In this document: piece after piece, positions 1 through 11,424 of the stretch | Layout of the letters: the number at the start of each line of letters is the position of its first letter | Numbering within the stretch: the first letter of the stretch is position 1 | Origin: Ochromonas danica | Taxonomy: Eukaryota > Sar > Chrysophyceae > Chromulinales > Chromulinaceae | Direction: 5' to 3' | NCBI GenBank assembly: GCA_015146655.1 | Contig: VKHL01000029.1 | Coordinates: 124,001 to 188,000, forward strand | DNA length: 64,000 bases | Position numbers and translations under genes: made by a program | The notes under the pieces: generated by a model | Database searches by the model: none | What the model was told of the DNA's origin: nothing | What the model saw: only the letters and a program-made list of their open reading frames with translations

Positions 1-564
1 CTTCTCAAGTCGACTTGTGATACTAACACTCGCAGAGTGTAAAATGAGAAGAAAGAAGTGGTCTGGCCGGTGCAGCTGGTCCAGCAGAGTGTAAAGCAGA
101 GTCTGCCTCCGCCTCGCGGCGAATATGTGGAAGTTCTCCAAGAAGAGCACCGCAGGCAGTCCCTCGAGGTGACAGTGCTGCAGATACTCCTCGAAGTCTT
201 CCAAGGAGGCTTGCAGCTGTCTCTCGTGTGGGCGGTTGAGAACAAATTGGTTGACGATGTCGATCAAGGCGTCGCTATCTTGTTCGTAGACAGAGCCGTC
301 GATGGTCGCCATGCGAATCTCGTCTGATCTTTCCACATCTCCTTGTGTGTAAAAAGGTGGGACAACGGCATGAACAACCTTCCTCACATCATGCACGGGG
401 CCGTAGAAGAGAACAGTCGCGCTGCGATGATTTTCGATCGTTTGCATCATGCAGCGCTTCATCATCAATGCCTCCTCACGATAACTATAACCGAGTTCAT
501 ATGGATTATCCCATTGACTTAGTAGCAATTCCTGCAGGTCAGACAAGCTCTCCTTGTCGACCAT
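1..564 (-). CDS. ORC4: Origin recognition complex subunit 4 (partial, 3' part beyond window)
   Basis: The minus strand is open from the ATG at 564 to the window edge (188 residues seen, no intron); an in-frame TGA lies just upstream of that ATG. The order of motifs follows the ORC4 AAA+ domain: a strand leading to the Walker A position, an EIR-ATIDGS segment equivalent to the human V-LNGLL segment, the Walker B region VLFLENFHIFA, then RQTLLYTLLDQ, and SITSRLEK where human ORC4 has GLTCRLD. ORC4 is one of the six subunits that mark replication origins and load MCM helicase in the nucleus. Both nucleotide motifs look degenerate: the P-loop position reads YGPVHDVRKVV without GKT, and Walker B lacks the DE pair. 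The gene lies head-to-head with the PHD-IQ-PH gene, 214 bp between start codons. Family call is firm; ATPase inactivity is inferred. Confidence 0.82.
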   Translation of the reverse strand, partial: MVDKESLSDLQELLLSQWDNPYELGYSYREEALMMKRCMMQTIENHRSATVLFYGPVHDVRKVVHAVVPPFYTQGDVERSDEIRMATIDGSVYEQDSDALIDIVNQFVLNRPHERQLQASLEDFEEYLQHCHLEGLPAVLFLENFHIFAARRRQTLLYTLLDQLHRPDHFFLLILHSASVSITSRLEK

Positions 565-778
565 TTCTCATCCAAAATACAGATTGTGAACCATCTGACT
601 GCTGAGGGGTGAAACCCACAAAAAGAGAGTTTTAACTTTGAATTCAATGTAAAGAAAGTGTCATGCGGCGGTTTTCGCCCGTGGCAGCGGTTGCTTTTAT
701 TGGAAAAGAAGGAAAGATAGCAAAGGAGAAGTGTGCGCGCTGGTTTCTCGTGTTGAATAGTCTCTTCTCATTCCTCTT
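565..778. promoter_or_regulatory. Probable bidirectional promoter, ORC4 / PHD-IQ-PH gene
   Basis: This 214-bp gap separates two divergent start codons and must contain both 5' UTRs and start regions. It holds a G/C-rich TTTTCGCCCG stretch near 670, reminiscent of but not equal to an E2F site. No TATA box is obvious. Confidence 0.4.
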
Positions 779-3700
779 ATGCTCCATCTGCCCGAGATCG
801 AGTCGAGGCCAGCTTCTGGGGTTTCCAGCAGTCATCGCTCGCTCTTCTCTCGACCGCCCAGCAGCACGAATGCCTCCAGAACAAGCACTTCCACTACACG
901 CTCTGTGCCTACTACGGCAGCTCTAGCGGAAGACTTTGGCAATCTATCTGATCCCTCGAGTTTGATGGAGCCTGCAACGCGGTCCTTTTCCATGGGCGAC
1001 GAGTGCTTTCTCATCGCCCCGCCGGATGAAGATGGCTCTGCGTGGCACCGCCATGCTGAAGAGATTCGCACCCGACCTAGAGGATGGATCAAGCGTTATG
1101 CTGCGCGGCTGACGGAGGGTGATGTCTTCACTCCTCCTCTCACAGCTTCCGAGGAGAAACAACAGCGACTGCTGCGCAGTGGATGGAGCAACACGTTAGT
1201 GCCCAGGACAGCCTTTGCGATCGATCCTGAACCCTTAGGGCGCGAAGTGGATCTCATGCCTTACCCTAACATGGCGGCGCGCATGCACAACTGCGTTTAC
1301 TGTTGTCGCCAGGTTGCCATGGGCTCAGAGTATGTCATCTGCCAACACTGTCCTGTTGTTGCACATCTGAACTGCGTACCCGATGTAGATGCTTTCATTC
1401 ACATACAACGATCTTCCTATGCCTTCAACGGACCTCCTCCAGGTATTTTGAAAGAGAAAAGCAATCGACAGTTAATCAAATCTCCCAGCCAAAAGAGACT
1501 GTCCTTCAATCCCGACCTCGTCATTCCCGCCACTCGGCAGCAAGAATTGTACTTGCACGGACTCAATTCAGGATCTCGTGGCATTCCTATCCCTTCCTCA
1601 AGCAGCATGCAAAGCCCTGGCAAGAATGCAATCATCACTTCTAACGACTTGTGCGCGCGGGATGTCCGATGGACTTGCGCCTTCTGCCGCGATGACCTTC
1701 GAGCCAGCAAGTCTAGCCTACAAGAGCGAGAAGAAGAGCGGCGCCTCTTGCGCAAGCTAATGCATTCCTGTGTCCGCGTGCAGTCTTTCTGCCGCATGGC
1801 GACTTGGAGAATGCGCTATCTCAAGTGCTTGCGAGGCATAAGACAATTGCAAAATGTCTTTCGGTTGCGTCGAATGGTGAAACAAAGTGAAGCGGAGAAG
1901 GCTAACGAGCGTTATACTTATCGCATCTGTTTGCACAGTCTCACGCTGTTGGCGCCTTTGATTCATGGATCGGCAGATCATGATCACCGCCTTCCAGCCA
2001 ATGCCGCTGGACCACCTCGTCTCCTCAATGGAGTTCCAATTCTTCCCAAACCCTTTGTAATGGGAGAAATGAACAGCGTCTCCTTCGATCGGCTTTGTGC
2101 AGCATTAACGACAGCCAATGTCGGCTCGAGCAACGGCTCTATTTCATCCGCAACAACTGCCAATAGTAGCATTACCAGTGCGGGAAGCTCTTCGATCAAT
2201 GTTTCCTCTTTGACACCTTCTGGTGCAGATGGAGAGTTGATGATGTCACATCTCATGACGGGACTGGCCGAGTTGCCTGGATCGAATTACGCGCGCAGTT
2301 ATCGCAATATTCAAACTCTGCCTCGCGGCACCATTTTCCTCATTGTCTCAGTCCACGAATATCCTGCCGACTATTCTTTGAATTCGGCGAATGGTTCAAG
2401 TGCACAAACTACTGGACCGCTTGGCACTGCACCGGTGGGGATAGGGATAGGAAGTGGCTATCGCGCTGTTCAACTTGTGCGCTATGATATGCTTATGAAA
2501 GAAGATCAAAGCAAAGGCGTGGCTCAGCAGGCACATGGAAATGGTGGAAGTGTTGCCAGCTCCTCCACAACGAGCACGGGTAATGTTTTCCGTCCTCGAC
2601 TAGCGAAGCTGAGGCCATCGGCTTTGAATCGTTTAGGCTATCGCGACCTTTCTGCGGACACAACTGACTATCTCTGCAAGCACTACGGCATTGCCAAGTT
2701 GTGTCCTGCCAGGCCATGGCTTCTCATTCCCTACAGCCGTGCCAATGCTGAAGTGCGTCTCACTGTTTGCGAAGTGCGAGACTGGCCGAAATGTCTCGTA
2801 CTGGGCCAAGCCACCCAATCAATTCGTTATTACATCACTCGGCGTCGTGTCGTCTCCATCACACACAGTCTACAGCCATGCCACTTTTCTGATGTCCCAG
2901 CTCAGGTTAGGAATGTTGGGGTATTTTCTGTTCTGATTTAACTCTGGTTTGATGTTTCTTGTGCAGGACGATGGCAGTCGACTGAGTCTCACAGTTCCGA
3001 AGCCTGCGTCGCCTTCCAATCGCTCTCCTTCGCGCGTCAGAAGGGATACCATTTCTTCTCGTTCTGGTACGCGGTCATCACAGGGTCAAAATGGCGGTGG
3101 CAGTGATGGCCACAGCGGTGACAATGAGAATCAAACGATTACTTATGCGCATGGATTGGTGACGTGGACTTTGGCAACCCTCGGCTACAGCGATCTCAAT
3201 GGCGCAGGCTTCATTCAAGTGCTCAATCAAGAGGCTGTCTCCAGCACCAAGAAGAAGTATTGGTGTGTGCTTCTCGACAAGTAAGACAAAAACTATTGCC
3301 AGTTTGCATGCTATGGGCTGATCATTCATTGTGTTTGATAATGCACAGGAATCTCTACGTCTACAATGTTGTTCGAGATAGCGTCCAGACAAAGTTTGTC
3401 TTAGATGTACGGACAGCATATGTCCAAGCATTGCCACAAGATGTCTTCCGAGTGAAGTTCAACACGGAGACCCTCTATTTCCTTCCCATGACGAAGCGCG
3501 AGCATGAGAGTTGGTTTCGGTAAGGGTATTTGATAATGCTCTTCTATCATTTGTTCTCAACGAATGCTCTGTTGTATTCCAGAAAGTTCTATTTACAGAG
3601 TCAGTCGAACAACACGGTGCCTTATTCGCTTTACATCAAAAGACGTCTACCCCCTCGTGCACCGAGTCACTCTCAGCTACCACACAGTCTACAGAACTCT

Positions 3701-4348
3701 CCTCAAACAGGAGCGCGCAATCGTTCTCGGAGTCAGAGCAGCGTGTCAGAAAGCGACAGTGTCTCTCCAAGTCGTTCCCCGACGTCCAAACAACGTCGCA
3801 AGTCTTCAGCCGAGGAGGTGGAGTTGGTCAGTCTGGAAGTGGATGTCTTCTTGGAGCAAATGAAGCGAGAATATTTGGACTATCAAGCAGACCGATTGCC
3901 AGCTTTTGGTCCTCTTAAGAGTGCTAGCAGGTCAAATCAGAGTGGGAATGTTCAAGTAGAAACTCGAATAACCAGTGGCACGTTGGGGATGGGACTGAGT
4001 GAGTGCGAAGACTTTAGCTCATTCTTGCAACAGCGCGATCGACGGCAACAATCTCCTCCATCGACAGCTCCCGCTTCTCTCGAAGTGTCAACAGAAGCGT
4101 CGCAATCAACATTGTCGTCAGGATCGTCGCGCAAAATGGCTCCATCTCCTCGTCAGCGCAACAATCGCCTCCTCTCTCGAGGAAACTCCAACGGCACCGT
4201 CTACAGTGTCCATAGCCATAATTTTGCTGCTCGAATGGCCCAACGATCGACTGCGATCCTTCCCAAGAATGTGCGCAAGCCAGGTCAAGCCTTGGAAATG
4301 TTAGACACTCTGTCATCCACAGTGATCCAGGCAAGAAGCATTTTCTGA
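779..4348 (+). CDS. PHD-finger, IQ-motif and PH-domain protein
   Basis: Four exons (779-2905, 2967-3280, 3349-3519, 3583-4348) joined by GT-AG introns give 1125 residues. Residues about 170-195 hold CxxC, CxxC and HxxC; a WxCxxC pair follows about 100 residues later (about 298-305). Together they make a C4HC3 PHD-type zinc finger with a long insertion. A basic stretch at about 325-365 with repeated VQSFCR/RMRYLK-like spacing looks like one or two IQ calmodulin-binding motifs. Residues about 775-885, across exons 2-4, read as a PH domain: GFIQVLN, KKYWCVLLDKNLYVYN, then TLYFLPMTKREHESWFRKF with the conserved C-terminal Trp helix. The rest is Ser-rich and probably disordered. PHD fingers usually read histone tails and PH domains bind phosphoinositides; the combination is unusual and I do not know its role. 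The exon joins are supported by frame and by domain continuity. Confidence 0.75.
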
Positions 4349-4900
4349 CCTGCTCGCCAAGCCTTTCGTCTTTGATCGAGGCCCTCTCGTAGTGACCTTA
4401 GACTATTTCTCTCTTTTATTATAGCACAGCACAATGAACGTTTCGTCACGAATATTAATTAATGCGTTGGTTTAACTTCTCTACCTTCTCAGACAGAGGA
4501 ATGTGCAGTTGTTTGATCTTTGACTGTTCGCAAACAAGAGGCACACGCTCTTCACTAGAATTACCACAACACCACACAATAGCAGACCAGCTACTAGCTA
4601 TCCTATTCCTAACTAACTTACTAACACTCGCACCAACAGATCTGGAAGTGAAGAGCCAAGGAGACACGTAGACAGTCTCCTGAGAGACGAACAGTGTCCA
4701 AACAAGTCTGCTGCTTGAGAATAGCAATGGCAGTCCGTCCGTCTTCACCATCACAACTGACCTACACAGTGCAATACGAAAACACTTCCAACAGTTATTC
4801 TCTATGGCCACACATCTTCTATCCAATTCTCTGTACAATGATATGATATCCTACACTGGGCTGTCTAATCAATCGAATACTGCCTATCCCACAGACACGA
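4349..4900. other. Intergenic, convergent 3' ends
   Basis: The stretch separates the convergent PHD-IQ-PH and SPX-EXS genes and should hold both 3' UTRs. Only short ORFs are present, with no recognisable domain. I see no repeat or RNA gene. Confidence 0.5.
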
Positions 4901-7757
4901 CTAGGTGATCTCAAGACCAATATCTTGCTCCATGTAGGGCTCATGCGGTAGCTCAAGGGTGAGCAGAGGAGACACTGGGCTGTTGTCCTGAGGATCGATG
5001 ATCCACATGCTGGATCGCTTGGGAATGCCCAATTTGGACTCTTTGTTGGAGACCTTCTTGTAGCCTTTTGGAGTATCAGCTGGCGTGACTTCCTTGTCAC
5101 TGTGATTGCCATACTTCGCAGACCATTCGTGTTTTCGCAGGACATGAGTGGGTAGATAGCCGGGCGTGTCGTTCCTCACGGACTTGACGTGTTCCCATTC
5201 CACACGAAACAAACCCCACATCGATCTGCGGATAATCTCCATGGATCCCATGAAGAGCGATAGCTTTGCACCCACCAATCCACCCAAGTAGGTCATCGGC
5301 GTCAACGACAGCACCCAAATGAACCTCAAGACAAGATTGACTAGAATGCAAACATAATACACGGCAGGGTGGGGATACATGAGAGAAGAGCGCAGGAAGA
5401 ACTTCTTGTGGCGAAGGTTCTTGATGTTGAAGAAATCACTCCAAGACTCAGGGAACGTCTCCAGCAAGCCCCAATCCATCGCAATGTCCCACCACCATTT
5501 GTAAAGAGTCGTCATGACCACGAGGAAGAGGTAGATGTCTTGAGTCGCCCAGTTCTCCACGGCGAAGACGACCACCAAGATGCTCAGCATATACTTCCAA
5601 GCGTTGAATGCGAAGGGAAAGAGTTTGAAATTGTTCTCATAGAGGCCGCGAAAGCACTGCAGCAATCGAGTGATCAAGGGGATGAGCTGCAGGATGGTCA
5701 CGGCCATCACCATGTCATTGCTTTTGCACTGCAAGTAGTCCGAGCCATAGTGAGACAGCTCTTGATACTTGGACTCGTCTTGATCGCCATCGGGCAGGTT
5801 CTGAATGAAAGAGCCAGAGACGACCCAGCAGCCGGCGTAGAGGGAGTCAGCGATGATCTTGGTGAAGGAGGTCAAGACATCTGCGGCATAGCCATCGCGG
5901 AAAGTGAGAGGAACGAGAGGCGCACCAAGCATTCCGAAGATCACACGCTTATTGAACAAACCTCTGGAAGAGTCGTCGTGCTTGTAGTAGAAGAACGTCT
6001 GATATATCTGAATGGCCAAACTCGCCACCATCAAGAGGAGGGGCGATCCATAGGAGACGAAGGAGTTGTCCAGCATGTGCTTGCTGCCATTAGCGCGATA
6101 GAAGACAAGCAGGGAGATGAAGAACAAGGTCAACAACGTAGTCGTCTGGTTAATGACGAAGAGCAGGTTGGACTTGAGGTTGCTGAGCTCCAGCACGGAG
6201 ATGAAGTTCACGCCATAGTGCGTCCAGATGGCGATGTCCATCCCCCAGCAGAGGCGGTAGAGCAGGATGTTGAAGATTGTCGTGTAGACATACAGCGCTG
6301 GCTGCTTCCAGAACTCCAAGTTATTGTTGTTCGAGGCCAAGGAATCCATAACCAGCCAGAAGGTCTATCTCATACCAACAACACACACACACATCATATT
6401 TATGTTAGCCACACCTCAATAACAACATGTTCGTTGGTATTGTGAGAGCATGAGGACTTACAATAGAGAGAATGACACCCAATTTAAAGCCAATGAAGGA
6501 TGTCGTATCTCGGTAGTTCTTGTCTTTGTTTTCCACGAATTCCAACTCAAAAGCTGCCAACTCAGAGTGCGATTGTTTGAATTTGATGGAGTAGAGGTCG
6601 ATGCACTTCTGCTTGAGGCGACCGACTTGCTCGTTAAGACGCAAGAAGCTGAAGTAATAGAACATGCCAGACGGCGTGTCTCTCCACGCCTTGTGGCTGT
6701 AGTGAGGACTGCTGCCTTCCTTCTTCCCTGCCTTGTCGCTCTTCTTGCTGCTGTTGACGGGGTGGCGAGAGGAGTTCGACTTGTCCGAAGTAGCCAATGT
6801 CAAGCCCAGATCGCGAGCTGCCTCTTCCTCGTCGATTTCGCGCTGTGGCTGCAAGAGGATGTTGATGACTTCTTCTCTCTCGTTGGTCTCGGAGAGAGGG
6901 CTGAGATGATGTCTTTTGACCGCCCCAGCCTTGGTAGAGGAAGAGGCTGCCATCATAGAGATAGGATTGGTCACGAACTCTTCCGGAGGGATCTCCTCAA
7001 TAGGACGGCGTCGATAAAGCTTCTCCATGCGCTTGCCCATCTTGCGGATCGCGTAGTTATTCAATTTGAAGAACTGCTCGCAGCGTGACAAGATCGCATA
7101 GACGGAGCGGATGGCCAGCTCGATATTATGGTCCAGCTGCTTGGCTTTGCGAGTGGCGTGGTCTTCATCCAAGACGATGGTCTCCACCTTGCGGGCGATG
7201 TGTGCGATGGTTCGCATGGATTGCCGCAGAAAGTCCAACGGGTTGGTTCGCGGGTGCGGCAGATCTTTCGACTTGCGAGGGACGAAGTCATCGCCATTAC
7301 TTTCCATGCCCTTCTCACCACTTTCTGAGCCCACGGCGTCGAAGCCTCCTGCTCCTCCTCCCTCGTCGACTTCCGCCAGCGAGGCCACCGCCTGCGACGA
7401 CAAGCTCATCACCAACTTGTGCAGGTCAGCTTCGCTTTGCACACTCAGCGTGACTTGCAAGGCCTCGATGGTGTCATGGACGATCTTGAGGTCTTCCTCG
7501 CTCTCCTCCAGGATGGTCACGAGGAACTGGTAGACGCGGCGCATCTCCTTGAGGAACAGCTTCTCGAAGATCGAACAAGCCTTAGGAACACGCTTGATGC
7601 GGCGATACTCCTTCTTGAGGATGTCATAGGCGAAGTAGTAATAGGCCCACTCGGAGTAGATGTACTGGTTGAAGTGGTCGAGGAACTGCTGGTTGTCGAT
7701 GATGGAAGTGGGCAAGATGCCTGGAATGGTGCGGCGGAGAACCTGGAAGACATCCAT
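4901..7757 (-). CDS. XPR1: SPX-EXS phosphate exporter, XPR1/SYG1/PHO1 family
   Basis: Two exons, 7757-6462 and 6364-4901 (phase 0, intron 97 bp), encode 919 residues. The N-terminal third is SPX-like: a tyrosine-rich helix followed by LKKEYRRIKRV, and near residue 230 EQFFKLNNYAIRKMGKRMEKL-like lysine-rich helices that in this family bind inositol pyrophosphates. From about residue 425 there are many hydrophobic helices of the EXS domain, with the motifs WGMDIAIWTHY, DGYAADVLTSF and LLQCFRGLYENN. XPR1/PHO1 proteins export inorganic phosphate at the plasma or Golgi membrane. The usual MKFGK-like N-terminus is absent; the protein starts MDVFQVLRRTIPGILP. An acidic, Ser-rich linker around residues 130-165 is specific to this protein. 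It is convergent with the upstream PHD gene. Family assignment is strong; transport direction is inferred from the family. Confidence 0.87.
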
Positions 7758-8799
7758 AGCCTGCCTCTCCTCGTCTCACTCTCTCACTCTTCCTCTGCGA
7801 AGAGACCGCTGCTCGTTTGACCTCAAGACCGAGAGAAGATGAGCTCTTCCTGAGGGTCTTCCCTCTTTGAGGTTCCCATCGCAGCCAGCCAGCCAAGGGT
7901 TAGCCACCAGATCTCTAGACCAGACTAGACTAGACTAGATTCCTAAATATCCAGACTAGATATCCAGATCACAAATTGTTGAGGAAGGATGATTACTTGG
8001 TGACGGAGGTTGACATGACCTGCGCTGAGATGGCAGATGCCCTTGGATAATCGAATCCTCTTCACGAGGAAAGGATTCACTGAGGCTGAGAGCGCTCTAT
8101 ACAATTTGACTCGCGCTGTATTGAACAGCGGTGACCCCGTCAATAAGAGGCAATCGCTCTGGTCTTTCTCTTAGTGAGTGCGCTCGATGGCAGTGCCTAT
8201 CCAGGTCTGGATTGGCACAAGATGGTCATTGATTCGAGTGCCAACCTCCTCTTGGAAGATGTGCCAAGTCCCTCGTATCCTCGAATATCGAATCAGCAAG
8301 ATCTCCGCCAAGTGGTTTACTGTAAAGTTATAACACACTGTGATGAGGTCTGTCCCTTCAAGCTGTGGAATGTGCTCAGCCACTACTACAAGCTCCTCTG
8401 TACTTTCTCCTTCTGTTCTCTGTTGACCCCCCCTCCCCCCATTGATGACCTCCCTGGGAAGACGAAGGATTTCTTGATGCCTTGCATTGCATGTGTTGCG
8501 TCCTTGGATTGTCTTCATAGCCAGTGGTTAAGAGGAATTCTGTGTATGATATGAACGGGGATGATCTCATTATCAGTCATTAGAGCCAATGAGCTCTGAG
8601 ATCAGAAGACATTCGGATATAGAAGAGATGAAATGGAATGGAAGACATGCAGCTGAAGTCGTTCTCAACTTTCTCTCAGACAAGGAAGGCTGAGGTCTCC
8701 AGTAACAAGCTAGCAATATGGAAGGTCATTTGCTTACAATAGTGACCATTGGTGCTGATCCACTGTATTGATATCACATGGAAGGACTGCCGTTATATT
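7758..8799. other. Gene-poor intergenic stretch
   Basis: No gene can be supported here. Short overlapping ORFs exist on both strands at 8171-8554 but match nothing I recognise and show no splice pattern. A short TAGAC microsatellite lies at about 7918-7940 and a C-rich run at about 8427-8440. Confidence 0.45.
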
Positions 8800-9170
8800 G
8801 GAGTGTATGCGTAGTTGTCCAGACAATGAGTTTCCCACGCAATATAAGACTCTTTTGTCCAGCCAAAGTTTGGTCCAGCCTAGACCCTCCACTCAACTCG
8901 ATAATTTTTTTGGTTGCTCCTCGTTCTCAACCTATACGTACATTCATTCGCTTCCGTTTGGTGCTATGTATTATTTGAGACTTTCTCTACAAGAGGAAGC
9001 AATAACCAATCAATATTTCGATATATTGAAGGAGATATAGCGTCTCAAAGTGAGGATACTTTCTGAAACACCGGGTCCCGCGCAACCGACAGTTACGTAT
9101 ACACCGCCAAATTTGTCTGGACAAGAGCTTTGGCTAGACAAGGCTGTCCAGACAGCTACGCATACACTCC
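8800..9170. mobile_element. MITE-like non-autonomous DNA transposon, 371 bp
   Basis: The two ends are inverted copies of each other: GGAGTGTATGCGTAG at 8800 matches the complement of 9156-9170 exactly, and similarity continues for about 26 bp with three mismatches. Inside each end several GTCCAGAC or GTCCAGCCAAAG motifs recur (8817-8885 and, inverted, 9111-9150), like subterminal transposase-binding repeats. The trinucleotide ATT flanks both ends (8797-8799 and 9171-9173) and may be the target duplication, though three bases is weak. There is no transposase ORF. The element ends ten bases past the stop codon of the BTB gene. The family is undetermined; a 3-bp duplication would fit PIF/Harbinger or CACTA types. 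Confidence 0.7.
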
Positions 9171-9180
9171 ATTCTTCAGT

Positions 9181-11424
9181 TTAGTTGATAATCTCGATGG
9201 ACAGGTCTGAAATCATCAAGTAGTCGATCACCGCTTTGACTTGTTGGACTTGAGTAGGACTTACTCTCACCTAAATACACGAGGTATGAAGCCATTGGCT
9301 GAGCTGAGATGAAAACGAGACGAGGCGAGATACCTTTGGTGGGGAATGGTTTAGGGTTGATATGCGAGCCGCATTAATGATCGCCTTAAACACTCCAGAG
9401 GGAAGATTCTATTATGAACAAGACAAAGCAGCGTTACCAGCAGATGAAAGATGAAGTGGGTCTGATAACCAGACACTTACATAAATCATGTTGCCTTCTC
9501 GATCCAAGGTATCAGCTTGCTCTTCCCAACGATCAGACATTCTGGTCGCCAACTGACTGTTTGGAAAGGCTTGAAGCAGTGTCTTTCTGTTTGCACAAAT
9601 CTGACTTCCTGCAACATTGAAGTATGCCACCAGACTCTGATGGATTGATGAGATATCAGTTCTTACAGAGAGGTTGGCTTGGTTCTGTGCACAAACAGCT
9701 GGCAGTAACTCTTCCAGGCGCTTCAACGAATCGGCAATCTGATGAAGACCAACACCTCCTTGACGCAACTCATCTTTATTTGGTCTCTGGACTGCGGGTA
9801 ATCCATACACAGATAGTACATAGTTCTCCATAAACAGAATCTCATCGAGTACTTTGGATCGGTTGTTGGCCACAGCTTGTTGCATCTGCTCAATGATCTT
9901 ACTTAAAGAACTGAGCCTATTTAATCTAGATACGCACTGATTAATATATTTGTCGATGCTGGGGAGAGATTTAATGACAGTCGATCGGCTGTTGGTAGCG
10001 ACAACAGGGGAGACAGTGATGTTGAAGTCAACTGACTGGAACATTTCCACCTCCGGTTCAAAATCAAAATGATCATTTCGGTTTCCTACATCCAGTGCAG
10101 TTTGTTGATCGTTTTGGCAAATCTCATAAACGACCCATTTTTCAATAGGGTACTTGTTAGTGTTTGTGCCTTGAGAATAATAGTTTCCATTAATATTGCT
10201 AGTAGCCGGATTACTGCTTATTTCCAAGGAAGAATGATAGATATTATATGAGTAATAATCGAAGGGAGAACTCACTTTCACGGGTCCCACAAATGCTCTA
10301 ACAGGAGAGTTATTACCCTCGCATAAGAGCCAAAGGACTTGAGTCGGGTTAGATTCCCATAAGGCTTGGTCGGTGATAAATCCTATCCAACGTGATGATC
10401 CAATACCAATAAGGAGATGTTTTAATCCACTGCTAATCGATGGCATGGCGCTGATAGGAGTTTTGACTTCTTTCACATATCTAATTGCAGCCTTTTTATT
10501 GTTCATTTGAATGTAATTCCATAATTCCGAAGCCTGTTTACTAGTCATGATGGTCTCCAAAGCTGACAGCCCGTTAGAAACACGGGACAAACCCATACGA
10601 AAGAAATCACGTAAAGTCCAAAATCCCTCTTGTACAGCTGGAAGAGAAGGCAGAATGAGATGATCAAAAAATGAGGGCTTTCGGTTCAACTGGTTACTCT
10701 GCATGCTGTCCAGAATAGGTTGCAGCCATTCCGCATCCAAGTCCAGAAAGATATTTCCTTCTCTATCGCGGACCATTAAACTGCGCCAGCGAGGGTGCAG
10801 TAAGACTCCCAGCAAGCCGCATTGTCGACCTGCGTTGAGAATAAGATCATATGAAATGGTGATCTTGGTTCCACCAACATTGAGAGTCAACAGCTTCTCT
10901 TCTTCCTTGTCAGCCTTCGGCTCCTCTGCTGATGGACCTTTGCCATCAACAGGTAGACAGCACTTCGGTACACAAAATCTCTCAGCTCTGTCTTCAAATC
11001 CTTGGAGGAGGGAAGCGAGCTGTAGAGTTTCATAATTCACCCCAAGCAAAGCTACATGTAGCTGTTGCGAAATACCTTTACCATCAAAAATTAAAGATTC
11101 TTCTTGATTCTCGATTTGTTGTGAGACCTCTTCAATCTTCTTTGTTAATATTTGAGCACTTGCTGGATAGGTAGATTTGAGTCCTTCTTTGTCTTGCTCC
11201 TGTGCGCCTCCAGTGGCTGCTGGCACCTGAAGCAAGCCCGAGGCTCCAGCTTTACTAATCTGAGTGTCCTTCAAGACACAGCAGAATATATAAGTAAATC
11301 CTAACAAGTGAAGTCAATTAGTATTTCAAAGGTGAAAAGAAGGTACCTCGGACTCTTCTTTGCCTTCGATGTCCGCCAACACTGTAGCATGTCCGTCGCC
11401 TCCTTCCTCTTTCTTGTTTGACAT
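9181..11424 (-). CDS. BTB/POZ (T1-type) domain protein of unknown function
   Basis: Four exons (11424-11347, 11268-9481, 9408-9334, 9270-9181) with small GT-AG introns give 676 residues. Residues about 155-225 form a potassium-channel-tetramerisation type BTB domain: LTLNVGGTKITISYDLIL, then LLGVLLHPRWRSLMVRD and IFLDLDAEWLQPILDSM. There are no transmembrane segments, so this is KCTD-like rather than a channel. The middle part (WIGFITDQALWE, VLWLLCEGNNSPVRAFVGPV) looks like a beta-rich ligand or TLD-like fold; I cannot name it. The C-terminus is helical. T1-type BTB proteins oligomerise and often recruit cullin-3 ubiquitin ligases. The start ATG is the first one in the short exon 1; it diverges from glycerol-3-phosphate dehydrogenase. 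Confidence 0.72.

Noticed and set aside
664-690. E2F-type site in front of ORC4
   Set aside because: TTTTCGCCCG is close to but does not meet the TTTSSCGC consensus; similar words occur by other genes, so it was not called as a site.
5369-6445. Plus-strand ORF of 358 codons opposite the SPX-EXS gene
   Set aside because: It is a charged, low-complexity shadow of the EXS coding frame; the minus frame has clear transmembrane and family motifs.
8171-8554. Overlapping ORFs of about 115-126 codons on both strands
   Set aside because: Neither shows a domain, codon pattern or splice context that would support a gene.
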